Below, piece after piece: positions 8,863 to 17,992 of a stretch of 64,000 nt of DNA (position 1 is the first letter of the stretch; each line of letters starts with the position of its first letter). Under the pieces are notes generated by a model. The model had not been told where the DNA came from, ran no database searches, and was given only the letters and a program-made list of their open reading frames with translations. Origin of the DNA: Winogradskyella immobilis (GTDB taxonomy: Bacteria > Bacteroidota > Bacteroidia > Flavobacteriales > Flavobacteriaceae); assembly GCF_021887715.1 (NCBI RefSeq), contig NZ_JAIQXX010000013.1:1-64000 (forward strand), given 5' to 3'. The position numbers and the translations under genes were made by a program.

Positions 8863-9162
8863 AGCGCAATCTACTGAATCTGCAAAAATGTGAATGATTA
8901 AACCTAAGCCTATTAATCGTGTTTTTTTTATCACGGATAATAGAAGGTAGATACCTATAGCGTAGTAACGGTGTAATAGATGAAAATTAATACTACAACG
9001 ATTTGCATCAAATACAGGGTTTGCTAAAAGATGATCTAAGTCTATAAGTATACCTAAGAACATTATAAGATAAGCTTTTTTCCAATTTTTTTTAAAAAAT
9101 AATAAAGCAATAATTAGAGGGAAACCAAAATGAATACCGTAATGTATAATGGATTGAAACAT
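8854..9162 (-). CDS. DUF6122 family membrane protein
   Basis: The 102-residue protein has three hydrophobic helices. Conserved polar residues are clustered as in YdjM-like membrane-bound metal-dependent hydrolases: HYGIHFGFP, DLDHLLANPVFD, HLLHRYY and HIFADSVDC. The His and Asp residues could bind a metal, which is an inference from the pattern. In Flavobacteriaceae this family commonly sits beside the WbqC gene, as here, where the two genes overlap by one base. Confidence 0.8.
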   Translation of the reverse strand: MFQSIIHYGIHFGFPLIIALLFFKKNWKKAYLIMFLGILIDLDHLLANPVFDANRCSINFHLLHRYYAIGIYLLLSVIKKTRLIGLGLIIHIFADSVDCALM

Positions 9163-9779
9163 TATAAGTTTAGTGTTTGTGCTTCTAAATAGTTAATGGT
9201 ATTTGGGCCTTCATTAAATAATAAATCGAGTATACTTAAATTTGAGATATAACCATGCTTTTGAGTGAATACTTGAGTGTAATTTTCAAAATTAAAAACG
9301 AGTTTATTTTTAGGATTAACCAATACTCTATAGTCATGCTCTAAATCTATGATTTTTTCATAAGAAGACGATAATTGATAGTTAGAGTCTATCTGAAGGC
9401 ATTCACATAAAATCTCAAAACATTTGAGATTAAAATCTAAGATAAAGTTGGTTTCTGTTTCAAATAAAGGCATTAAATCATCTTCATAAAACTCATAAAA
9501 TGGGGACATTCTATAAGCCGACTGAATAGATTTTAAATGTTGTAGTTGCCATTTATCTTCGTTGTAGATACGAACATCTTTGTAGAGTTGCCGTTGCTTT
9601 TGTGTATATGAAACAGGTACAGTTAATGCTAACTTGCCATTGGCTCCATATATTTCAGCACGATTTCTATACGTTTGTTTTTGGTAGTTGTCATGACTTT
9701 CAAAACAAAGCAAATTAGTATTAACAATAGCGACAAAATGCGCAATATTAGGAAAGTATGTTGGGTGAATTAAGCACAT
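9162..9779 (-). CDS. WbqC family protein
   Basis: From the ATG at 9779 the product is 205 residues and begins MCLIHPTYFPNIAHF, the usual WbqC opening. An upstream in-frame start at 9821 would overlap the lepB coding end and adds non-conserved residues, so it was rejected. Conserved features include NYQKQTYRNRAEI, LTVPVSY and SIQSAYRMSPFYEFY. WbqC-like proteins occur near surface polysaccharide and aminotransferase genes in other bacteria, but their biochemical role is not settled. The gene follows lepB by 11 bases in a probable operon. Confidence 0.85.
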   Translation of the reverse strand: MCLIHPTYFPNIAHFVAIVNTNLLCFESHDNYQKQTYRNRAEIYGANGKLALTVPVSYTQKQRQLYKDVRIYNEDKWQLQHLKSIQSAYRMSPFYEFYEDDLMPLFETETNFILDFNLKCFEILCECLQIDSNYQLSSSYEKIIDLEHDYRVLVNPKNKLVFNFENYTQVFTQKHGYISNLSILDLLFNEGPNTINYLEAQTLNL

Positions 9780-9790
9780 GCTTATTGCAA

Positions 9791-11398
9791 TTAAACAGCT
9801 TTCTTCTTTTTCTTTCTCCAACGACTAAACATCGTCCAACCAAATACAATAACAATAAACGGAATAAAATAAGAAATGCGTTTACCAGAACCATTGACCA
9901 TAGTAAATACACGATCCCAGCGAATACTCCAATTAGAAAAACCGTCATTAATACCATCGATACTCATCCAAATAAAAACAGGTTTACCAATAACGTGGTC
10001 AAAAGGGACATAACCCCAAGCACGACTATCAATAGAATTGTGTCGATTATCTCCCATCATCCAGTAATAGTCTTTTTCAAACGTATAAGAATCGACCAAT
10101 TCTCCATCTAAGAAAATTTGATTGCCTTTAGCCACAACTTTATGTCCTTCATATTCTTGAATAAGACGATCATATATTGGTAAATTCTCTACAGTAAGTG
10201 GAGTAGTAGTACCTGCTTTAGGAATATAAATTGGCCCGAAGAAATCTGTATTCCATGAATAATTAGGATCTCTTGGGAATGTTGCACCATATATTTCTTT
10301 TTCCTGTTTATAAACTTCTAACTTGCTTACTTCAGGATGATTTTTTAACTGTGCAGCAGCTTTATCAGATACAGCATATATTATATATACATTGGAATTG
10401 CCGTCTATAGGTCTAGATCCATCATTAATGTCAAAACGTTTTAAGAAAGCGTTTACATTAGCTTGAGATAAAGGTCTTTTTAAATACATAATGTAAGAAA
10501 ACTGTAACTCAGCTCTATCCGGTAATACATTTTGTTTTCCGTTAATATAAACATAACCATTTCTAACCTCAAGTGTATCTCCAGGAATACCAACGCAGCG
10601 CTTAACAAGGTTGGTTTTTTTGTCAATAGGTTTATAATAATTACGATCTGGAGTAAATTTATTCATGTCTAACAACGTATCTGCTGGCTGTCCAAATACG
10701 ACATAGTCATTATTTTCTATTTTTTCAAATGCAGGAAATCTAAAATACGGTAATTGTAATTTATTTTGCCAAGCCGTTTTGCGCTGCTCATAACGATCAC
10801 TGAACACATATGATTTTTTCTTTAATATAGGAATAGTATCATGTACCATCGGTGCTGCAACAGTAGTCATAGGAGTACGTGCACCGTAATGAAATTTGCT
10901 TACAATTAAAAAATCACCAACGAGTAAAGATTTCTCTAACGATGAGGATGGAATAACAAAAGGCTGAAAGAAATAAGTGTGTACAATAGTAGCAGCGACT
11001 ATAGCAAATAATATAGAACTTACCCATTCACCAGCACTTGTTCTTGGCTTTAAATCTCGGTCTACAATATATTTTACATCAGCGACATAATTGAGATAGT
11101 AGTTGTAAAACCCTAAAGTGATAATTGCGAGGAAACCATCAATATTAGAATTTTTACCAAAACTTCTAGCAGTTTCTACCCATACGGCAGGAATCATAAT
11201 AAGATTTACAATAGGCAAAAGCATTAATAGCGCCCAATACCAAGGACGATTGATAATCTTTGTTAATATAACAGCATTATATAATGGTATAAAAGCTTCC
11301 CATGCTTGTCGACCTGCTTTAATATATAGTTTCCAAGTGCCAAGCCCATGAATAACTTGTATAACCAAAAAGAAAATTAACCATTCTGTCCCGTTCAT
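9791..11398 (-). CDS. lepB: Signal peptidase I (long flavobacterial form)
   Basis: At 535 residues this is well above the roughly 320 of E. coli LepB, as usual in Flavobacteriaceae. The first 110 residues form a multi-helix membrane module of the DUF5684 type. The catalytic part follows: FVIPSSSLEKSL places the serine nucleophile at about residue 153, NLVKRCVGIPGD carries the general-base lysine, and MMGDNRHNSIDSRAWG is the conserved box D/E region. A long insertion of about 150 residues separates the box C/D motifs. It removes signal peptides at the inner membrane. A final transmembrane helix lies near the C-terminus. Confidence 0.93.
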   Translation of the reverse strand: MNGTEWLIFFLVIQVIHGLGTWKLYIKAGRQAWEAFIPLYNAVILTKIINRPWYWALLMLLPIVNLIMIPAVWVETARSFGKNSNIDGFLAIITLGFYNYYLNYVADVKYIVDRDLKPRTSAGEWVSSILFAIVAATIVHTYFFQPFVIPSSSLEKSLLVGDFLIVSKFHYGARTPMTTVAAPMVHDTIPILKKKSYVFSDRYEQRKTAWQNKLQLPYFRFPAFEKIENNDYVVFGQPADTLLDMNKFTPDRNYYKPIDKKTNLVKRCVGIPGDTLEVRNGYVYINGKQNVLPDRAELQFSYIMYLKRPLSQANVNAFLKRFDINDGSRPIDGNSNVYIIYAVSDKAAAQLKNHPEVSKLEVYKQEKEIYGATFPRDPNYSWNTDFFGPIYIPKAGTTTPLTVENLPIYDRLIQEYEGHKVVAKGNQIFLDGELVDSYTFEKDYYWMMGDNRHNSIDSRAWGYVPFDHVIGKPVFIWMSIDGINDGFSNWSIRWDRVFTMVNGSGKRISYFIPFIVIVFGWTMFSRWRKKKKKAV

Positions 11399-11448
11399 AA
11401 TATTATCTTTAATGATAAATGTCTAATGTAAAATGACAAATATCCTTT

Positions 11449-11493
11449 TTTTATATTCTAATGTTTTATATTCTAATGTTTTATATTCAAATT
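11449..11493. repeat. 15-bp tandem repeat at the 3' end of the IVP-like gene
   Basis: Two perfect copies of TTTTATATTCTAATG (11449-11463 and 11464-11478) are followed by a third, diverged copy. Read on the minus strand, each unit encodes the codons for N, I, K, H and a stop. The gene's last codons and stop are thus repeated in frame downstream of the actual stop at 11473-11475. Confidence 0.8.
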
Positions 11494-11829
11494 TGCAGTT
11501 TTTCTAGATGAAATAAAAATCCTAGTCAATTCATCAGCTTCTTTTAACAAAGATTTACACATATCTGGTGAAAGTAGATTTTCCTCTTGTATAAATTCAA
11601 TCCAGAACAAACTTTCATCAATTTCTTCTATTACAATGCTAATTTTTGATATAAAAGCTTTTTTTGATTGCGCAACACATGTAGCTCTATAATTAGCAGC
11701 AACAGAAGTTGAACTTCTGATGAGTTGTTTTTTTATATGATTGGCTAAATAATCATTAGGAAGTTTAGAAATTAATTTAATGCAATTATGAGCAAAAATT
11801 TTAGTTCTATTTTTTAAATCCTTTGTCAT
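11473..11829 (-). CDS. Four-helix bundle protein (S23/IVP family)
   Basis: The 118-residue protein has the signatures of this family: SSTSVAANYRA, a lysine-rich SKKAFISKISIVIEEIDESLFW, and a third helix with LLKEADELTRIFISSRK. Family members were first noticed encoded in intervening sequences of 23S rRNA genes, but in Bacteroidota most are free-standing. The molecular role is unknown; a nucleic-acid or ribosome link is only suggested by that origin. It is inserted between dapB and lepB, in the same direction. Its terminal codons lie within a short tandem repeat. Confidence 0.88.
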   Translation of the reverse strand: MTKDLKNRTKIFAHNCIKLISKLPNDYLANHIKKQLIRSSTSVAANYRATCVAQSKKAFISKISIVIEEIDESLFWIEFIQEENLLSPDMCKSLLKEADELTRIFISSRKTANLNIKH

Positions 11830-11852
11830 TATTAATCAATCATCATTAGCAA

Positions 11853-12557
11853 TTAAGCATTAATATTTAGCACATCTTTCATACTAAACACTCCTTTTTT
11901 GTTTTTTATCCATTCTGCGGCTATAACGGCTCCGAGTGCAAAACCAGATCTATTGTGTGCTGTATGTTTTATTTCAATCGAGTCAACATCAGAATTGTAA
12001 TTAATGCTATGTGTTCCAGGAACATTTTCAATGCGTTTAGCAGTGATTTTAATTTCATTAGCTTTTGGTTGCTCCATTGTCCAATTTTTATAATCAGACT
12101 CATTTATAATTCCTTCAGCTAAAGTTATAGCAGTACCACTTGGCGCATCTAACTTTTGTGTATGATGAATTTCTTCTATATGTGTATTGTAATCTGGGTA
12201 ATTGGCAATTAAAGATCCGAGGATACGGTTGACTTCGAAAAATATATTAACACCTAAGCTAAAATTTGAAGCATAAAGAAACGCTCCGTTGTTAGAATTA
12301 CAATGCTCAGTAATTTTATCGTAATCTGCTAACCATCCGGTAGTACCAGAAATTACAGGTACATTTGCATTAATTGCTTGTGTAATATTATAAACAGCAG
12401 TTGATGGTAAACTAAAATCTATAGCTACATCTGTATTAGAAAAATCGAAATGCTTTGTTTTACTATCTGCTTTAAAAGAAATAGAATGTCCGCGATTAAT
12501 TGCAATACGTTCTATAATTTTCCCCATTTTACCATAACCGAGTAAAGCTATATTCAT
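11853..12557 (-). CDS. dapB: 4-hydroxy-tetrahydrodipicolinate reductase
   Basis: The 234-residue enzyme reduces the DapA product with NAD(P)H on the lysine/diaminopimelate route. It shows the nucleotide-binding LGYGKMGKII at the N-terminus, DFSLP and SGTTGW in the middle, and the substrate-binding EIHHTQKLDAPSGTA. The length is slightly under E. coli DapB (273), which is normal for Bacteroidota. It follows the DUF5683 gene by one base, in the parAB-dapB-lepB cluster common to the family. Confidence 0.95.
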   Translation of the reverse strand: MNIALLGYGKMGKIIERIAINRGHSISFKADSKTKHFDFSNTDVAIDFSLPSTAVYNITQAINANVPVISGTTGWLADYDKITEHCNSNNGAFLYASNFSLGVNIFFEVNRILGSLIANYPDYNTHIEEIHHTQKLDAPSGTAITLAEGIINESDYKNWTMEQPKANEIKITAKRIENVPGTHSINYNSDVDSIEIKHTAHNRSGFALGAVIAAEWIKNKKGVFSMKDVLNINA

Positions 12558-12558
12558 A

Positions 12559-13140
12559 TTAAAATGTATAATTAAAGGTTAATCCTAAGTCGGAAGAGTG
12601 TTCCATGCGATTGTACTGAAAATGTGGTTTAAACGATAAGTTTTCGTCCACATTAAATTGTAGTAAATGTGCATCAATGTTAGCATCAATAATATTCAGT
12701 GCGTAGATACCAATGGTAACAAAAAGAGATATTTCTTTGTTTCGTCTAAATTGACGTTGTGCTCTAATTAAACCATCGTCAGAGATGTTTTGAAATTCAT
12801 CATCATTAAATCCGGCTCTACGTCTTTTAAATGCATCTCTAAATCGATCTAATTCATTATCATTAGTAATGTAGAAATAAACGCCAGTTCCGAGAGCAGC
12901 GTAAACGATTGGTATTTTCCAGTATTTTTTATTGTATGCTTGACCAAGACCAGGTAAAACCGCCGAGTAAAATGCAGCTTTGGCAGGCGAAAGCGGGTCA
13001 ATGGGTTTTCTAGTAACAGATAGATTAGAAATTTTGAGATCTTCATTAGTTACAACGGTACTATCTTTTCTTTCTTGTGAAAAGGAAATAACACAGAGTA
13101 AACAGCAAACTATAGTAATGAAATAATGCTTATTTAGCAC
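12559..13140 (-). CDS. DUF5683 family exported protein
   Basis: The product has a signal-peptide-like N-terminus (ITIVCCLLCVISFSQ). The core opens with KAAFYSAVLPGLGQAYNKKYWK, the hallmark of DUF5683, with two further hydrophobic stretches. No ATG is available: the start is either GTG at 13140 or TTG at 13149, both inside the end of parB. I chose GTG, giving 193 residues. The function is unknown. The gene is regularly found between parB and dapB in Flavobacteriaceae. Confidence 0.8.
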   Translation of the reverse strand: MLNKHYFITIVCCLLCVISFSQERKDSTVVTNEDLKISNLSVTRKPIDPLSPAKAAFYSAVLPGLGQAYNKKYWKIPIVYAALGTGVYFYITNDNELDRFRDAFKRRRAGFNDDEFQNISDDGLIRAQRQFRRNKEISLFVTIGIYALNIIDANIDAHLLQFNVDENLSFKPHFQYNRMEHSSDLGLTFNYTF

Positions 13141-14032
13141 GTTGCACAAGTTTTTTTATACGATTGAAATCTTCTTCAGAATGAAAAGGGATTGTAATCT
13201 TACCACTACCATTCTTTGTTACTTTAACGTCTATTTTATGGCCAAAGTATTCTGAAAATTCTTTAATACCTTTTTTAATATGTTTAGGTGGTTCTTGTAC
13301 TGTTTTTTCAGTATAATCTTCAGTAGGGTTATTTAAATTTTTAACTAAAGCTTCGGTAGCTCTTACAGATAATTTATTACTGATTATTTTTTCATAAACC
13401 TCAAGCTGATCAATTTGATTTTCAATATTAATCATCGCTCTACCATGTCCCATAGATATAAAACCATCTCGCATACCAGTTTGAATAATAGGATCTAATT
13501 TTAACAATCGTAAATAATTGGCTATAGTTGAACGTTTTTTACCAACACGCTCACTCATTTGTTCTTGAGTGAGTTTTATTTCGTCTATTAAACGCTGATA
13601 TGACAATGCAATTTCTATAGGATCTAAGTCTTGACGTTGAATATTTTCAACCAAAGCCATCTCTAATGATTCTTGATCATTAGCAATCCTAATGTAAGCA
13701 GGAATTGTAGTATTACCTATTAATTTTGAAGCTCTAAAACGACGTTCTCCAGAGACTAATTGGTATTTATTAAACGCTAATTTGCGAACGGTGATCGGTT
13801 GTATAACTCCTAACTCTCTAATGGAAGAAGCTAATTCTTTTAATGTTTCATCATTAAAATTAGTTCGAGGTTGAAATGGATTAATTTCAATATCTGAAAT
13901 GTCTAATTCTACAATATTACCAACAACTTTATCTGCGTTTTTATCTTCAGCAGATTTTATATCGTTTACAGGATCTTTCAATAAAGCAGAAAGCCCACGT
14001 CCTAAAGCTTGTTTTTTAGTTGCTTTTGCCAT
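13130..14032 (-). CDS. parB: Chromosome partitioning protein ParB
   Basis: The 300-residue protein contains the N-terminal CTP-binding region with INPFQPRTNF and VSGERRFRASKLIG. A helix-turn-helix DNA-binding region follows (LTQEQMSERVGKKRSTIANY and GHGRAMI), with a C-terminal dimerisation domain last. ParB clamps onto parS sites near the origin and works with ParA to segregate the chromosome. It overlaps the end of parA by 17 bases. I noticed no parS-like palindrome in the window, though I could not search exhaustively. Confidence 0.95.
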   Translation of the reverse strand: MAKATKKQALGRGLSALLKDPVNDIKSAEDKNADKVVGNIVELDISDIEINPFQPRTNFNDETLKELASSIRELGVIQPITVRKLAFNKYQLVSGERRFRASKLIGNTTIPAYIRIANDQESLEMALVENIQRQDLDPIEIALSYQRLIDEIKLTQEQMSERVGKKRSTIANYLRLLKLDPIIQTGMRDGFISMGHGRAMINIENQIDQLEVYEKIISNKLSVRATEALVKNLNNPTEDYTEKTVQEPPKHIKKGIKEFSEYFGHKIDVKVTKNGSGKITIPFHSEEDFNRIKKLVQRAK

Positions 14033-14798
14033 TGGTATTATTTTTTTTGATAATCTCTTTTGCTAAACTTAGATAATTAGCAGCGCCTTTACTACTTACA
14101 TCATAGTTAATAATACTTTCACCATAACTAGGTGCTTCACCTAAACGAACATTACGTTGAATAATTGTTTCAAAAACCATATCACTAAAATGCTTTTGCA
14201 CTTCTTCTACAACTTGATTTGATAATCGAAGACGAGAATCGAACATCGTTAATAACAAACCTTCAATATCTAAGGCTTCATTATGAATCTTTTGCACACT
14301 TTTTATAGTATTCAATAGTTTTCCTAAACCTTCTAATGCAAAATATTCGCATTGTATTGGAATAATTACTGCGTCAGCTGCTGTTAAAGCATTTAAAGTT
14401 AATAACCCTAATGATGGAGCACAATCTATAATGATATAATCGTAATCATTTTTAATATCATCTATTGATTTCTTTAACATGTATTCTCTAGCCTCCTTAT
14501 CAACAAGTTCTATTTCTATGGCTACTAAATCGATATGCGCTGGTATTATGTCTACATGTGGTGCATTTGAAGGTACAACAGCCTCTTTTGCAGAAATGGT
14601 ATGCTCTAAAACTTGATAAGATCCTTTTTCAACATTATCAACATCTATACCTAAACCAGAACTGGCATTTGCTTGTGGGTCAGCATCAATAAGTAGGATT
14701 TTTTTTTCTAAGACACCTAAAGACGCAGCTAAATTAACTGAAGTTGTTGTTTTACCAACACCGCCTTTTTGGTTGGCTATTGCAATGATTTTACCCAT
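14016..14798 (-). CDS. parA: Chromosome partitioning ATPase ParA (Soj)
   Basis: The 260-residue ATPase has the deviant Walker A box KGGVGKTTTSVNLA at residues 11-24, Walker A' LLIDADPQANASSGLG and Walker B DYIIIDCAPSLG. These are all canonical for chromosomal ParA/Soj. It binds DNA non-specifically when ATP-bound and is stimulated by ParB. It is the first gene of the parA-parB-DUF5683-dapB-IVP-lepB-WbqC run, with a terminator of the preceding gene just upstream. Confidence 0.95.
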   Translation of the reverse strand: MGKIIAIANQKGGVGKTTTSVNLAASLGVLEKKILLIDADPQANASSGLGIDVDNVEKGSYQVLEHTISAKEAVVPSNAPHVDIIPAHIDLVAIEIELVDKEAREYMLKKSIDDIKNDYDYIIIDCAPSLGLLTLNALTAADAVIIPIQCEYFALEGLGKLLNTIKSVQKIHNEALDIEGLLLTMFDSRLRLSNQVVEEVQKHFSDMVFETIIQRNVRLGEAPSYGESIINYDVSSKGAANYLSLAKEIIKKNNTNGKSN

Positions 14799-14883
14799 TA
14801 AATGATTTGGTTTAAATAGGGTTTAAAAATACGATTATTTATGGGTTTTGAAAACCGAAGTTGTTAACAGGAGTTAAATAAAA

Positions 14884-14908
14884 AAAGAGCGACAACCAGC
14901 CGCTCTTT
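14884..14908 (-). terminator. Rho-independent terminator of the M16 protease gene
   Basis: An 8-bp perfect stem, AAAGAGCG/CGCTCTTT, encloses a 9-base loop. On the minus strand it is followed by TTTTTT. It lies 25 bases after the M16 stop and upstream of parA. Confidence 0.85.
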
Positions 14909-14932
14909 CAATGTTTATTTTAATTATATCGA

Positions 14933-17791
14933 TTAATCTTCAGGCATCAGCATAGCTCTTAAATACCCATCGGTAAGGTATTTTTTTGCAACATCGTGTA
15001 TGTCCTTTACAGTTAATGCATTAACATTATCTTCAAAATTAAGAACATCATTGATATCACCTTTGTTATAGTCCGTGTTTCTGATGGTAGATAGCCAAAA
15101 ACGATTTTGCTCTAATTGATCTTTACGGCTCAGTAGCTGTGCTTTTTTAACTTTGTCTAAATCTCCAGCTTCTGGACCATTATCTATAATTTTTTGAAGC
15201 TCACCAATAGCAGCATCAGCTAGTTTCTCTGCATTTTCTGGGGCACAAGGAAATGAGATGCTAAAATTAAAACTACCGTAAGGAATTTTAGTTATAGAAC
15301 CTCTAGCACCAGCACCATACACACCACCTTCTTCTTCTCTTAACTTTTCTATAAGTTTTATGCTTAGAATCTCTCCTAAAGCTCGCATGGCTCTAGCTTC
15401 TTTGGCATTATATTCTGTTTCACCTCGGTATGTAAGATTAACATTGCTTTTTGGTTCGGTTCCTTTTTTAATGATCAACTCATGAGCACCAGATTTTGGT
15501 CTAAACGTAGGAACTTTATATGTTTCTCTTTGATCATTTCCTGGTAAAGAAGCGATATACGTTTGCGCATATTCAGCAAGTTTAGTATCGTCTATATTTC
15601 CAACAAAATAAAAGTTGAAATCACCAGCATTAGCAAAACGTTCTTTATATTTTTTGTAGGCTAAATCGTAATTGGCTTTATCTAGATCTTCAGGTGATGG
15701 AAAACCAACATATCTAGGGTTTCCTTCATTAAGGTATTTACCTAAAGCTATTGAGAAATATGTATTTGGATTAGATTGTAGATTTCCTAAAAATGCTTTT
15801 TGTTTACTGATGAATGAAGCAAAGGCTTTTTCGTCTTTATCTAGTTTTGTAAAATAGAGATGAATCATTTGAAACATTGATTCTAAATCTTTAGGAGAAG
15901 CAGAACCTCTTAAACCTTCATTATAGGTGCCAATGTATGGTCTTACAGAAGCAATTTTGCCAGACATTATTTTTGTAATGTCATTTCTGGTTAACCCATC
16001 AATACCAGCTTCTGTTAATCCGCCATTAGCATTTGCAACTTGTAAAAACTCTTCATCTGTATATAAAGACGTTCCTCCATAACTGAAGGCATCTAATAAA
16101 ATTTCATCATTTTTAAAATCAGTTTTCTTATAAATGATTTTTGCACCATTACTCAAGGTAATTACAGCAGTTTCATTAAGTTTTTCATGATTTTTAATAT
16201 CAATTTTAGCAATACCACCTTTTTTAGGCTTAGTAGTCATGAGTTCAGAACGTACAAGTTCATCTTCATAATTTTTAATATCCGATTTTTTAACGGCATC
16301 TAATAATGCAACAACTTCTTCTTCGGTTACGGTTTTAAGTCCTTCTTTTTTAGGACCTGTTAATACTACCAATCTATTATCGTCATGTAAAAAATCAGCA
16401 ATTAAACCATTAACCTCTTCTAATTTAATGTTAGGTAGTTCAGAGTTTGCATAACCATTAATCCATTCTATTCCAGGAATAGGATTATCGTTAAGGAAAT
16501 TTTGAATATAACCACCAACAATTCTGTTAGACTCTAATTTATCTCTGTTCTTATAAGCACGATCTAATCTGGCTAAATAGCCTTTTTTAGCACGTTCAAA
16601 TTCCGAAGCATTAAAACCAAAACGCTTTACACGTTCATTTTCTTCTAAAAGTGTTTTTAAAGCTTCTAATTGTCCGGTTTCTTTAGTCTGCGCAATAGAT
16701 TGATAAGCTTCTTTATTGCCTATAATTCCACCATGAAATGAAAATCCGAAAACAAATGGTGGATTAGGTTTGTTGCTATACTCTCTAAGTCTGTTATTAA
16801 TCATTTCTGTAAATAAACCTTCAACCATGTTGTCCCTGTAATCTTTTACAGTTTTAGTTACTTTAGGTTCTCCTTTATCTTTATAATAAATTTGAACTTG
16901 GCTAGCAGAAGCTTCTTCATCAGTTTCTATAGCTATAAATGTACCTTCATGATTTTCAGAACCATATTCTTCACGGAGTTTAGGGTTATTAGGATTTGAA
17001 AGCTTACCGAAATGTGTTTTTATCTTTTTCTCTAGTGTTTCAACATCTAAATCACCAACAGCAATTACTGCCATTAAATCTGGACGATACCAATCTTTTT
17101 GGAAGTTTCTTAAACTCTCATATTTAAAAGTTTCTAAATTTTCTTTAGTTCCAATAGGTAAACGATCTGCATATCTAGATTTATAAGCAATCTTGTCTAA
17201 ATATTTTTGTTGCATACGCGTTGCAGCTCCTAAACGTGTTCTGTATTCTTCAATAACAACTCCACGTTCTTCATCAATATCCTTATCAGTAAGTAAAGCG
17301 CCTCCAGCCCAATCTTGAAGAATTTCGAAGCCTTTTTCTAGCTTTTCTGGATCATCACTAGGAATAGGTAAAATATATACAGTCTCATCAAAACTTGTAT
17401 ACGCATTTAAATCGGCACCGAACTCTACACCAATACTTTGCAAATAATCAATCAATTCATTCTTCTGAAAATTATTAGTTCCATTAAAGTTCATGTGCTC
17501 CATAAAGTGCGCTAAACCTAATTGATCATCGGTTTCTAAGATTGAACCCGCCTTTATAGCCAAGCGCAATTCTACTTTGTCTTCTGGTTTTCCATTATTT
17601 TGAATGTAATACGTGAGACCATTAGATAGTTTGCCAATTTTTACATCGTCTGTAATTGGTAAATTGTCAGAAGGAACTGAACCCGTAGTTTGATTCTCAG
17701 GGTTTGTTTTTGTCTGCGCAAATGTTGAGAAAGTTAAGGTGGCGCAGAGCATAATTATGGCACATTTTGCCATAGAAATACATCGTTTCAT
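14933..17791 (-). CDS. M16 family zinc metalloprotease, exported
   Basis: The 952-residue protein has a signal peptide (to about residue 25, ending FSTFAQ) and four M16-type domains. The inverted zinc motif HFMEH is at residues 95-99, and the distal ligand lies in the EERGVVIEEYR region. The second half has the non-catalytic fold with RLREEEGGVYGAGARG, matching pitrilysin-type C-terminal modules. It probably degrades peptides in the periplasm. It is monocistronic: a terminator follows, and a spacer of about 200 bases precedes it. Confidence 0.92.
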   Translation of the reverse strand: MKRCISMAKCAIIMLCATLTFSTFAQTKTNPENQTTGSVPSDNLPITDDVKIGKLSNGLTYYIQNNGKPEDKVELRLAIKAGSILETDDQLGLAHFMEHMNFNGTNNFQKNELIDYLQSIGVEFGADLNAYTSFDETVYILPIPSDDPEKLEKGFEILQDWAGGALLTDKDIDEERGVVIEEYRTRLGAATRMQQKYLDKIAYKSRYADRLPIGTKENLETFKYESLRNFQKDWYRPDLMAVIAVGDLDVETLEKKIKTHFGKLSNPNNPKLREEYGSENHEGTFIAIETDEEASASQVQIYYKDKGEPKVTKTVKDYRDNMVEGLFTEMINNRLREYSNKPNPPFVFGFSFHGGIIGNKEAYQSIAQTKETGQLEALKTLLEENERVKRFGFNASEFERAKKGYLARLDRAYKNRDKLESNRIVGGYIQNFLNDNPIPGIEWINGYANSELPNIKLEEVNGLIADFLHDDNRLVVLTGPKKEGLKTVTEEEVVALLDAVKKSDIKNYEDELVRSELMTTKPKKGGIAKIDIKNHEKLNETAVITLSNGAKIIYKKTDFKNDEILLDAFSYGGTSLYTDEEFLQVANANGGLTEAGIDGLTRNDITKIMSGKIASVRPYIGTYNEGLRGSASPKDLESMFQMIHLYFTKLDKDEKAFASFISKQKAFLGNLQSNPNTYFSIALGKYLNEGNPRYVGFPSPEDLDKANYDLAYKKYKERFANAGDFNFYFVGNIDDTKLAEYAQTYIASLPGNDQRETYKVPTFRPKSGAHELIIKKGTEPKSNVNLTYRGETEYNAKEARAMRALGEILSIKLIEKLREEEGGVYGAGARGSITKIPYGSFNFSISFPCAPENAEKLADAAIGELQKIIDNGPEAGDLDKVKKAQLLSRKDQLEQNRFWLSTIRNTDYNKGDINDVLNFEDNVNALTVKDIHDVAKKYLTDGYLRAMLMPED

Positions 17792-17882
17792 AATAAAGAT
17801 GGTTTAATGATTAATGAATTTTATTCCTAAATTTAAGTATAGGAAATTTCTTTAAAAATAGAGCATAAATTATTAATATCAA

Positions 17883-17905
17883 AGCGTTAAAGAGAATTTA
17901 ACGCT
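17883..17905 (-). terminator. Probable terminator after the outer-membrane barrel gene
   Basis: A perfect 9-bp stem, AGCGTTAAA/TTTAACGCT, has a 5-base loop. On the minus strand it is followed by TTTGATATTAAT, a weak U-tract. It lies about 90 bases beyond the stop of the barrel gene at 17993. Confidence 0.55.
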
Positions 17906-17992
17906 CTGTTTTAATACATAAGTACTGATGATAAAGTTAAGTTTAGAGTATTTTACTAACTCTAAGTGTCATCATTTATATATATTCAAAAA

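Noticed and set aside
9758..10111. Plus-strand open frame within lepB
   Set aside because: Antisense shadow of lepB with a biased composition and no start signal. lepB is certain.
13130..14798. parAB as evidence for a nearby replication origin
   Set aside because: No dnaA, DnaA boxes or parS palindrome was noticed, and the gene neighbours are the usual dapB-lepB cluster found away from any proof of an origin.
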